45,512 bases of DNA from DAIOFH01 sp036745875 (GTDB taxonomy: Bacteria; Planctomycetota; SZUA-567). How positions within the stretch are numbered: position 1 is the first letter of the stretch; every line of letters begins with the position of its first letter. The position numbers and the translations under genes were made by a program. Shown piece after piece: positions 1 through 7,533 of this stretch. A model generated the notes under the pieces. The model did no database searches, was not told the DNA's origin, and worked only from the letters and a program-made list of their open reading frames with translations. The DNA lies in the NCBI GenBank assembly GCA_036745875.1, contig DAIOFH010000013.1, positions 1 to 45,512 of the forward strand, read 5' to 3'.

Positions 1-9
1 AGTGTTGTG

Positions 10-46
10 TATCCGAAATAAGTTGAACATGCGGTCTATTCGGATA
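10..46. repeat. short inverted repeat at left edge
   Basis: Arms at 10-20 and 37-46 are complementary apart from one bulged A and enclose a 16-base loop. It lies about 165 bases before the first adaptor gene. It could be an operator or the end of an upstream transcript. There is no T tract, so a terminator is not favoured. Bases 47-106 are A+T-rich and hold no promoter that I can call with confidence. Confidence 0.25.
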
Positions 47-106
47 GGCTCTAAACAAATAATGATTTTTTATATGTGATAGCTGAAAGAATGAGATTAT
101 GATACT

Positions 107-214
107 ATGAAGAACTTGAGGGCTCCATTTTTTACCTTGCTTGACCTTATTTCCAGTGCTCTGCACGTGATAGCGCTGGCTCACGGTCTTTTACGAAAGA
201 GGAGCGGCAGATGA
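107..214 (+). CDS. possible 35-residue small ORF coupled to the adaptor gene
   Basis: An ATG at 107 opens a 35-codon frame whose TGA (212-214) overlaps the ATG of the next gene (211-213) in an ATGA arrangement. Such overlaps usually mark translational coupling. The peptide has a hydrophobic centre (FFTLLDLISSALHVIALA) and a basic end (LLRKRSGR). The ribosome site is poor: only a GAGA about 12 bases upstream. I do not recognise it. It has no Gly-Gly leader and no cysteine-rich core, so it does not look like an NHLP precursor. It may be a chance frame. Confidence 0.2.
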   Translation: MKNLRAPFFTLLDLISSALHVIALAHGLLRKRSGR

Positions 215-1368
215 AAAACTACTACTTTGCCGCATTGTTCCTGATTATTGTTCTGGCCGTTTCGTTCGTCGGCTATGGCATCTATCTCAACACCCAGAGT
301 AATACATATATCTCTACCACCCAGTCCCGCCGCCTGATCAATGTAACAGGTTCCACCGCAGAGATCAGGGAGATCTACCCGGAATCCCTTCTCGGCACCA
401 TCGCCCTCGAAACGGAGAGCATGGTGGATGTGATCACCCAGATAGAGGGCACCATTTCCGCAGTCACCGTTGAACAAGGCCAAGAGGTGGACAAGGGCGC
501 AATCCTGGCCCATCTGGAAAACCTCACCATACCCTACCTAATCTCCAGGGCGACTGCCAATATAAAAAAGGCCGAAGCAGCCTACTTCCAGGCGAAAAAC
601 AATTTCGAACGTTCCGAGAGCCTGCGCCAAAAAAACGTCATCTCCCTGAGCGAATTCGAGGCGGCGAATGCCCAGATGGCCGCGGCGGAGGCGGAACTCA
701 CCTCCGCGCAGGTCGCCATGGTGGAATTGGAGCAGGCGCAAAAATATCAGGAGCTCGCCGCCCCGATCCACGGCGATATCCTCTTCATCTACCGTAAGAC
801 CGGCAGCTTCGTCCCCAAGGGGACCCCCGTCTTCATGGTCGGTGACTTCACCACCCTGGTGTCCCATATACTCCTGCCCGCGGAAAAGCTTGCCAAACAC
901 TCCCCGCTTGACGACGAGTACGAACTGTTCATCGACCTCGAGGACGACCTGCGCGCCTTCAACACCAATTTCACCGGCGCCTACGATCCCGATGTGTTGT
1001 TTCCGGTCCGGTTCGCCGAGATCGCCCCTCCCCTGAACGAACCGGCCATCTACCGCCAAATAACCCTCAGGATCGACAACTCGAAGAAGATTCTCGAGCC
1101 CGGGCTCTACGTCAACACGGTGCTCAGGAAAACGACGCCTGTAAAAACCCTTGTCGTCCCTGCGGGAGCCTTCACTGACGACGAAGACCGCGACGTCAAC
1201 AGCGTCGACGCCGAAGGACGCCTGAAAACGGTCGAAGTGGCGATAGGGGTTACCGACGGTGAATATGTCGAGGTCCTCCAGGGGCTCCAGGCGGGGGATG
1301 TGGTCGTCACCTCGAACGTCACCGACCTGGAAGACGGAACGGCGGTTGCCGTTGCATTGGAAGAATGA
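211..1368 (+). CDS. HlyD/RND-type periplasmic adaptor subunit
   Basis: A 385-residue membrane-fusion protein. Residues about 5-26 form one hydrophobic anchor with the charged start MKNYY facing the cytoplasm. A split biotinyl-lipoyl-like domain follows, with half motifs around VEQGQEVDKGAILAHLEN (about residue 90) and APIHGDILFIYRKTGSFVPKG (about 185). Between them is an alanine- and glutamate-rich helical hairpin (about 110-175) of the kind that contacts an outer-membrane channel. A beta-barrel C-terminal part follows. AAAGAGGAG lies 7 bases before the ATG. Its TGA overlaps the following gene, so the four export genes form one operon. I infer that it supplies the periplasmic bridge for the exporter encoded next. 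The exact subfamily is not certain. Confidence 0.8.
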   Translation: MKNYYFAALFLIIVLAVSFVGYGIYLNTQSNTYISTTQSRRLINVTGSTAEIREIYPESLLGTIALETESMVDVITQIEGTISAVTVEQGQEVDKGAILAHLENLTIPYLISRATANIKKAEAAYFQAKNNFERSESLRQKNVISLSEFEAANAQMAAAEAELTSAQVAMVELEQAQKYQELAAPIHGDILFIYRKTGSFVPKGTPVFMVGDFTTLVSHILLPAEKLAKHSPLDDEYELFIDLEDDLRAFNTNFTGAYDPDVLFPVRFAEIAPPLNEPAIYRQITLRIDNSKKILEPGLYVNTVLRKTTPVKTLVVPAGAFTDDEDRDVNSVDAEGRLKTVEVAIGVTDGEYVEVLQGLQAGDVVVTSNVTDLEDGTAVAVALEE

Positions 1369-1370
1369 AC

Positions 1371-2327
1371 ATGAAAAAAAACCTGTTCAGCGAAGAGGCG
1401 CTCGAACGCCTGCGCTCACCGGACCAGATGGACGCCCTGATGACGGTCACGAAACCGATCGCCTGGATGAGCCTCCTGGCGGCGGGTCTTGTGGTGGCGT
1501 CGGTGGTGCTGTGGAGCATTTTCGGTTCCATCTCCGTCACCGTCGACGGCGTCGGCGTCATCATCGACCAGGGCGGAGTGGCGAACATCGTCCACGGCAG
1601 CTCGGGAAAGGTGGAAAAAATCCTGGTCTATCCGGGAACGCGGGTCAATAAGGACGACATCATCGCCCATGTCGAGCAGCCGATCCTCGAAAGCGAAATC
1701 ATGGCAAGCAGGCAAAAGCTCGGCCTGTCCACAAACTTCCACGAAGTCATGACCAACCTCTCGGAGTTTGATCCCCTTCTCATCAGGTACGACATAGAAC
1801 GCCTGGTCTACAGCCCGACTGACGGCATCGTTTCGGACGTGTCGGTCAACACGGGCGACATGGTGGCGGCGGGGCAAACCGTCATCTGCAGCATCCGCCA
1901 GGATCGCGGCCGCGAGGATGTCGCGGCCGTACTCTATGTCCCCGCCGATTCGGGCAAGCGGGTCAAGGCGGGAATGATCGCCCGCATCGCCCCCAGCGGC
2001 GTCGACACGTCGCAGACCGGATCATTGATGGGGATCGTCCGTAGCGTCTCCCTCTATCCCGCCACCAGGGCCGGCCTCGTCAGGGTCATCGGCAACGACG
2101 ACCTTTCCGGCTGGCTGCTGGAGAGGATCGGCGGCGCGGCCATGGAAGTCAGGATCGACCTCATACGCGACGCCGAGTCCCCTTCCGGGTACCTGTGGTC
2201 GTCCGTGGTGGGCTCGCCTCCACCGATCACGCCCGGCGGCGTATGCACGGCCGATATCGTGGTCGAAAGCCAGGCGCCCCTTGCCAAGGCGTTTTTCAAA
2301 CTCAGTCAGTGGTTGAGGACGGAGTGA
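1371..2327 (+). CDS. NHLM/NHLP bacteriocin system secretion protein (HlyD family)
   Basis: A second membrane-fusion protein of about 318 residues. It has a cytoplasmic N-terminus (NLFSEEALERLRSPDQMD), one membrane span at about residues 32-55, then lipoyl-like halves around GSSGKVEKILVYPGTRVNKDD and SPTDGIVSDVSVNTGDMV. The start with EEALERLRSPDQ before a single span is the pattern I associate with the NHLM secretion-protein family that accompanies peptidase-containing ABC exporters. The hairpin between the lipoyl halves is very short, unlike that of the preceding adaptor. ATG 1371 is preferred to the in-frame ATG at 1365 because GGAAG (1359-1363) is correctly spaced only for 1371. The stop overlaps the next GTG. 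Confidence 0.75.
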   Translation: MKKNLFSEEALERLRSPDQMDALMTVTKPIAWMSLLAAGLVVASVVLWSIFGSISVTVDGVGVIIDQGGVANIVHGSSGKVEKILVYPGTRVNKDDIIAHVEQPILESEIMASRQKLGLSTNFHEVMTNLSEFDPLLIRYDIERLVYSPTDGIVSDVSVNTGDMVAAGQTVICSIRQDRGREDVAAVLYVPADSGKRVKAGMIARIAPSGVDTSQTGSLMGIVRSVSLYPATRAGLVRVIGNDDLSGWLLERIGGAAMEVRIDLIRDAESPSGYLWSSVVGSPPPITPGGVCTADIVVESQAPLAKAFFKLSQWLRTE

Positions 2328-4543
2328 TCGTCCCCGGACAACACAAAGGGAAGAAGAACAGAGTGGGCTGGTTCAACAACATCAAAAAAACGCCTACCCT
2401 CCTGCAGATGGAGGCGGTGGAGTGCGGCGCCGCCGCCCTCGGCATCGTCATGCGCCACTACGGCCTCTACCTTCCCCTGGAGGCGCTGCGCCAGGAATGC
2501 GGCGTCAACCGCGACGGCAGCAAGGCCAGCAACATCGTCAAGGCGGCCCGCCGCTTCGGCCTGGTCGCCAAGGGCTACCGCTACTCCACCGACCAGCTCT
2601 CGAAAGTCCGCCTGCCCGCGATCCTCCACTGGGAGTTCAACCACTTCGTGGTGCTGGAGGGGTTCAAGGGCGACAACGCCTACATCAACGACCCAGCCGT
2701 CGGCCACCGGGTGGTGCCCCTCGCCTCGTTCCTCACCTCCTACACCGGCATCGTCCTGGACATCCGCCCGACAGCGGAATTCAGGAAAGGCGGGGAGAAG
2801 TTCCGCGTCACCCATGCCGTCGCGAAAAAGCTCGCCGACGACAAGCTTGCCCTCGTCTTCGTCATGCTCGTCGGCTTGATGATGGTGGTGCCAAGCCTGG
2901 CGAACCCGGTTTTCAACCAGATCTACATCGACGACATACTGTCAGGGAGGCATACGGATTGGCTGTTCAACCTCATGCTGGCGATGGGCGTTGCCGCCCT
3001 TCTGGACGGGGTATTGACCGCGCTGCGTGTGCGCTGCCTCGGGAACTGGCGGCGTAAACTGTCCCTCAAGGGCTCGTCGTCCTTTTTCTGGCATGTCCTC
3101 CGGTTGCCCGTCTCCTTCTTCCAGCAGCGCTACGCGGGGGAAATCGCCACCCGCGTCGGCTTCAACGCCGGCATCGCCGAAGTCCTCACCGGCGAAGCGG
3201 CCACAGTGCTCCTGGACTTCCTCGTCGCCCTGTTCTTCCTCGTTCTCCTCCTGCACTATAGTTGGCAGCTGACAATCATCGGCGTCCTGTTCAGCGTCAT
3301 AAACGTCCTCCTGTTTTCCCTGGTCAGGAAGCGCCTTCTGGAACTCACCCTCAGGGTCCAGCAGGACCAGGGAAAAGTCATGGGTACGGCCATCAACGGC
3401 CTCACCGCCATCGAAACGCTCAAGGCCAACGGCAACGAATCCGACTTCTTTTCCAAATGGGCCGGGTCATACGCCAAATACATCAAGGGGGAACAGGAGA
3501 TACAACTCGCCTCGCAGTTTCTCTCCGTCGCCCCCATGGTGGCGAGCGCCATAAACACCGCCCTCATCATGATCATCGGCGGCTTCCAGATCATGGACGG
3601 CCTGATGACGGCCGGCGTGTTCATGGCCTTCCGCAGCCTGATGGGAAATTTCCAGGAGCCCCTGGGGAAAATCCTCGGCCTGGCGCAGAGCCTGCAAGGC
3701 ACCGAGATGCACATGCAACGCCTCGGCGACGTCATGAACTATTCGATCGACGAGGGCATTGTCCACGACCCGGCCCCGGAAGCGGCCGGCATCACCAAGC
3801 TCTCCGGGGCGGTCAGGCTGGAAAACGTCTCCTTCGGCTACAACCCGCTTGACCCGCCGCTTATCGAAAACCTCGACCTGGCCATCAAGCCCGGCCGTTG
3901 GGTCGCCCTTGTCGGCGGCTCCGGCAGCGGCAAATCCACGATAGCCAAACTGGTGAACGGCCTGTACAAGGAATGGTCCGGCGACCTCTCCTTCGACGGC
4001 TTCGCCCGCCGTGAACTGACCCGCGAGGCGGTGGTCAATTCGATAGCCACAGTCAGCCAGGAGATATGCATTTTCAAGGGCACGGTCAGGGAAAACATCT
4101 CCCTCTTCGATTCGTCCGTGCCCGAAGCGGACATCGTCCGCGCCGCCCGGGACGCCGCCATACACGACGACATCACCCGTCTCGAAGGCGGCTACGACGG
4201 GGAACTGGCGGAAAACGGGACAAACCTCTCCGGCGGGCAAAGGCAGCGCATAGAAATATGCCGCGCCCTGTCCGTAAACCCTTCCCTCCTCATCCTTGAC
4301 GAAGCGACAAGCGCGCTCGACCCGGTAACGGAGGAAACGATCCTCACCAACATCCGCCGCCGCGGCTGCTCCTGCCTCGTGGTCGCCCACCGCCTGAGCG
4401 CCTTCCGTGACTGCGACGAAATCCTCGTCCTGGAGAACGGGAAAGTCGCCCAGCGCGGCACCCACGCCGAAATGATCGGCGCGGACGGCCTGTACAGGGA
4501 CCTGGTCTCCGACGCCGGCGGCAGGGAAAAGGGAGACGCTTGA
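2324..4543 (+). CDS. NHLP-type ABC exporter with C39 leader peptidase domain
   Basis: A 739-residue fused peptidase, permease and ATPase that should cut Gly-Gly-type leaders and export the released peptide. Residues 1-150 are a C39 peptidase with all three expected catalytic residues: Cys34 (in QMEAVECGAAAL), His107 (HWEFNHFVVLEG) and Asp123 (INDP). The membrane domain covers about 180-480. The ATPase has Walker A GGSGSGKST (about 531), signature LSGGQRQR (about 635), Walker B LLILDEATSALD and an H-loop histidine in VAHRL. The start is GTG 2324, which overlaps the upstream TGA as GTGA and has GAGG five bases before it. The frame is open back to 2195, but that part lies inside the upstream gene. 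GTG 2363 is a less likely start. No substrate gene is visible. Confidence 0.88.
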   Translation: MIVPGQHKGKKNRVGWFNNIKKTPTLLQMEAVECGAAALGIVMRHYGLYLPLEALRQECGVNRDGSKASNIVKAARRFGLVAKGYRYSTDQLSKVRLPAILHWEFNHFVVLEGFKGDNAYINDPAVGHRVVPLASFLTSYTGIVLDIRPTAEFRKGGEKFRVTHAVAKKLADDKLALVFVMLVGLMMVVPSLANPVFNQIYIDDILSGRHTDWLFNLMLAMGVAALLDGVLTALRVRCLGNWRRKLSLKGSSSFFWHVLRLPVSFFQQRYAGEIATRVGFNAGIAEVLTGEAATVLLDFLVALFFLVLLLHYSWQLTIIGVLFSVINVLLFSLVRKRLLELTLRVQQDQGKVMGTAINGLTAIETLKANGNESDFFSKWAGSYAKYIKGEQEIQLASQFLSVAPMVASAINTALIMIIGGFQIMDGLMTAGVFMAFRSLMGNFQEPLGKILGLAQSLQGTEMHMQRLGDVMNYSIDEGIVHDPAPEAAGITKLSGAVRLENVSFGYNPLDPPLIENLDLAIKPGRWVALVGGSGSGKSTIAKLVNGLYKEWSGDLSFDGFARRELTREAVVNSIATVSQEICIFKGTVRENISLFDSSVPEADIVRAARDAAIHDDITRLEGGYDGELAENGTNLSGGQRQRIEICRALSVNPSLLILDEATSALDPVTEETILTNIRRRGCSCLVVAHRLSAFRDCDEILVLENGKVAQRGTHAEMIGADGLYRDLVSDAGGREKGDA

Positions 4544-4545
4544 AA

Positions 4546-7200
4546 ATGGCCGACACCCTCTTCCTGGCTGAAAGCAACTACCTGGACATCCCGCCCGGTG
4601 CGGAAAGCATGTTCACTGTCGCGCGCGGGCGCGTGGAAATCTATGCCGTCACCCCGGCGGGATCCGGGCGCTTCCACAAGGTATTCCTTGCCGAGCTGGA
4701 AAGCGGGGGCGCGTTTTTCCCGGCCAGGCGCTCCGAAAGCGGGTTCATCCTTTCCGTTTTGGCTCTTGAGGATTGCGGCCTGGAGGAGCGGGCGCTGCCG
4801 CTTGCCGACGAAGAACGGTTCCGGACAGCGGTCGACGGCTGGTTCGCCAGGATAGCCTCCTTGTCGTGGGTGGCTGAAGGCGGGGAGGAAAACGCCTTTT
4901 CCGGCAGTGAGGACCCGGCGCGCCGGCTGGCGGAAAACGGCCGGGTGCTTTCGTCCGCGTTGGCGGCCCACTTCCGCGCGCTCGCGGAGCACGAGGACGC
5001 CAAGGTTGCGCGGCACGCGGGAAAACAGGAGCGCCTGATGGCGACCACCCTGTCGCGGCTTCTCGATTCCGGGGACGGGTTGTTCCACCATGGCGGCGAC
5101 AGCAGGGAACGCGGGCAGCCGCTGCAGAACACCGTCAAATTGGTGGTGAAGTATTTCGGCATGGATTCCAGGGCTGTGCATCTGCCCGCCGGGATCGCGG
5201 CGCGGCTCGACCCTGTAACGCTCCTCAGGAAATACGCGGAAAAAGGCGGTATGCGCCTGCGGCTCGCGCGGCTGGAGGAGGATTGGCACAAATCCGATTC
5301 CGGCGTCCTGATCGGTTTTTTCGGGGAAGGGCGCGAAGTGTCGGCGCTTCTGCCTGACTCCAGCGGAAGCTACCGCATCTATAACGCCTCCCATCCCCAC
5401 GGCGCGGCGGTCGACGCGAAAACCGCATCCGCCGTCGGCGGGGAGGCCTTCGTCTGTTATGCCGGCCTGCCGCCGAAGGCCCTTTCCGTCCGGCAGCTCC
5501 TGACCCTGGCCCTCGACCGGACCTGGAAGCGCGACTGGCATATCATCCTCCTTATCAGCCTCGTCGCCGGGATCCTGCCCCTGGTGATGCCGCTGATCAC
5601 CGAAAGCATCTTCTCGGACATCATCCCGATCAACGACCGCCAGGCGCTCGGCACCGTCACGCAGGTCATGCTTGTCTCCGGCTTCGCCGCGGCCATACTG
5701 AGCCTCGTCAGGGCGGTCAGCTGCCTCAGGCTGAAAAACCACCTCGACCTCTACCTGCTGCCCGCCCTGTGGTCGCGGCTCCTGTCCCTGCCCGCCCGCT
5801 TCTTCAGGAAATTCCAGGTCGGCGACCTGTCCCAGAGGATGGACGGCATCGGCGAATTCACCCGCGTCCTCAATAGCGCCTTCGCCACCTCCTTTTTCAA
5901 TGTGGTGTTCTCTTTTTGGAGCCTCGCCCTGATGCTGTACTACAGCGTCAGGCTGACCCTGCTCGCTGCCGTCGTCTGGCTTGCCTACCTGGGCATTGTC
6001 GCCCTTATTTACCGGAAAAGCCAGGAATACAGGAGAAACGAGACAAACGCCTCCTACAGGACGATGGCACTTGTCGTGCAGATCCTCGGCGGGCTCGAGA
6101 CCTTCAAGCTGCGCGGCGCGGAGGAACAGGCCTTCTCGCTCTGGGCTGAAAAGTTCGGCGAGGAAAGGCAGTGGAAAGTTGTCCTGCGCAGGCAGGAAAA
6201 CCGGATCAGCATCGTCAACGCCGTCCAGCCCGTCGTCCTCACCATGGTCGTCTATTTCGCCGCGACCAGGCTGTTCTTCGCTGATCCCTATTCCACCCCG
6301 ATGGATTACGGCGAATTTATGGCATTTCAAACCCTCTTCACCGCCTTCAACGCCACCATGATGGCCTTCATCCCCATGATCCTGCAATTGCTGGCGATCC
6401 GCCCGCACATAGAAAACATCCGCCCCCTTCTCGAGGCCGTCCCGGAAGCCACCGACGACAAGGCCGAAGCCGCCGTCCTCCGAGGCGACATCGACGTCAA
6501 AAACCTCTTTTTCAACTACGACGCCGACGCCCCGATGGTCCTCCGGGATATCTCCTTTTCAGTCAGGGCCGGGGAATCCGTTGCCTTTGTCGGCCCATCC
6601 GGCTGCGGCAAATCCACCCTGCTGCGCCTGCTTCTCGGCTTCGAAAACCCCGTCCAGGGAGCAATCTATTACGACGGCGAGGATCTGTCCACCATAAATG
6701 CGGCTTCCGTCCGCTCGCAAATGGGCGTAGTGCTGCAGACCGGCCAGTTGATGTCCGGAGACATTTTCACCAATATCGTCGGTACCACCCCGCTCGGGAT
6801 GGACGATGCCTGGCAGGCAGCCGTTCACGTCGGCCTCGACAAGGAAATAGAAGCAATGCCGATGGGGATGTACACTTACATCGGCGAAGGTGGCGGCAAC
6901 CTTTCCGGTGGCCAGCGCCAGCGCATCCTTATCGCAAGAAGCATTGTCGGCAAGCCGCGCATAATCATACTTGACGAAGCCACCAGTGCCGTCGACAACG
7001 TCACGCAAAAAATTATATCGGACAATATCAACAGCCTCAAAGCGACCCGCATCATCGTCGCCCACCGACTCAGCACTATCAGGGACGTCGACAGAATATA
7101 CGTCATGGACAAAGGAAGGATCATAGAATCAGGCAACTTTGACGAACTTATCGCAAATGATGGACTTTTCGCCCGATTGGCGAGGCGACAACTGGAGTAG
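4546..7200 (+). CDS. NHLP-type ABC exporter permease/ATPase without peptidase
   Basis: An 884-residue ABC protein, the usual partner of the peptidase-containing exporter in NHLP loci. The first 330 or so residues are soluble and replace the peptidase. The start (DTLFLAESNYLDIPPGAESMFTV and on) resembles a cupin or cyclic-nucleotide-binding fold, by eye only. Six membrane helices fall roughly in 335-620. The ATPase has Walker A VGPSGCGKST (about 683), LSGGQRQRILIARS (about 785), IIILDEATSAVD and VAHRLST, so it should be active. It begins just after the upstream stop. A TTG at 4540 gives a TTGA overlap, but ATG 4546 is better placed after AAAAGGGAG. Together the two ABC proteins may form a heterodimer or two alternative pumps. 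Confidence 0.85.
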   Translation: MADTLFLAESNYLDIPPGAESMFTVARGRVEIYAVTPAGSGRFHKVFLAELESGGAFFPARRSESGFILSVLALEDCGLEERALPLADEERFRTAVDGWFARIASLSWVAEGGEENAFSGSEDPARRLAENGRVLSSALAAHFRALAEHEDAKVARHAGKQERLMATTLSRLLDSGDGLFHHGGDSRERGQPLQNTVKLVVKYFGMDSRAVHLPAGIAARLDPVTLLRKYAEKGGMRLRLARLEEDWHKSDSGVLIGFFGEGREVSALLPDSSGSYRIYNASHPHGAAVDAKTASAVGGEAFVCYAGLPPKALSVRQLLTLALDRTWKRDWHIILLISLVAGILPLVMPLITESIFSDIIPINDRQALGTVTQVMLVSGFAAAILSLVRAVSCLRLKNHLDLYLLPALWSRLLSLPARFFRKFQVGDLSQRMDGIGEFTRVLNSAFATSFFNVVFSFWSLALMLYYSVRLTLLAAVVWLAYLGIVALIYRKSQEYRRNETNASYRTMALVVQILGGLETFKLRGAEEQAFSLWAEKFGEERQWKVVLRRQENRISIVNAVQPVVLTMVVYFAATRLFFADPYSTPMDYGEFMAFQTLFTAFNATMMAFIPMILQLLAIRPHIENIRPLLEAVPEATDDKAEAAVLRGDIDVKNLFFNYDADAPMVLRDISFSVRAGESVAFVGPSGCGKSTLLRLLLGFENPVQGAIYYDGEDLSTINAASVRSQMGVVLQTGQLMSGDIFTNIVGTTPLGMDDAWQAAVHVGLDKEIEAMPMGMYTYIGEGGGNLSGGQRQRILIARSIVGKPRIIILDEATSAVDNVTQKIISDNINSLKATRIIVAHRLSTIRDVDRIYVMDKGRIIESGNFDELIANDGLFARLARRQLE

Positions 7201-7296
7201 TCCGGTTATAAACCCGGAGAATACAGCGTATCGATAGTTGTGAAATTGGTTGTTGAAAAAAAAGGCGTTTTTGGTGACAATCGGAACGCTGGCCAT

Positions 7297-7330
7297 CCGT
7301 ACCGGTAAACTGGACGGACGGTCTTTTATT
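7297..7330 (+). terminator. possible terminator of the export operon
   Basis: CCGTACCGGT (7297-7306) can pair imperfectly with CTGGACGG (7310-7317). The stem is followed four bases later by TCTTTTATT. It lies 100 bases after the exporter stop. The rest of 7201-7296 has a short CCGG hairpin near 7201-7218 and an A-run near 7256, and no gene that I trust. Confidence 0.35.
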
Positions 7331-7348
7331 GATTGGCATCTATTGAAG

Positions 7349-7498
7349 TTAGAGCATTTTACGAAATACCCTGACCGCATAATTCTTGATCGCCTCCGGT
7401 CGTTTGCGTGTCGGTTCGGCAAACTACCGACGAACCGACACAACGCTTCCCCCAGCGCTTAAGGATAAGTCGGTCATGGAATTTCTCAAAATGCTAGA
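7349..7498. repeat. long palindromic repeat upstream of valS (diverged family member)
   Basis: A stretch of about 150 bases that can fold back along most of its length. The outer arms 7352-7376 and 7471-7495 match at 21 of 25 positions. The inner arms GTGTCGGTTCG and CGAACCGACAC (about 7408-7440) are perfectly complementary. Its ends (AGCATTTT...GAAAT and the reverse) resemble the ends of three shorter repeats at 39877, 42065 and 44361. Like them it stops shortly before a start codon, here 36 bases before valS. The 333-base gap 7201-7533 holds this repeat, the hairpin at 7297 and the valS ribosome site, and nothing else that I can support. Confidence 0.65.
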
Positions 7499-7533
7499 GA
7501 AAAAGCGCACCCTCGTTGTGAAGGAAAAGGTAC

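Noticed and set aside
4192..6408. 738-codon open frame on the minus strand opposite the exporter genes
   Set aside because: It is a shadow of the ABC genes in G+C-rich DNA. The composition is Asp-, Gly- and Gln-rich without any motif, and both plus-strand genes carry full ABC signatures.
7250..7462. 70-codon frame after the exporter operon as a candidate bacteriocin precursor
   Set aside because: There is no Gly-Gly leader, no ribosome site, and it runs through the palindromic repeat.
7349..7533. T-box or other tRNA-sensing leader before valS
   Set aside because: There is no T-box sequence, and the fold is a plain palindrome shared with other intergenic copies.
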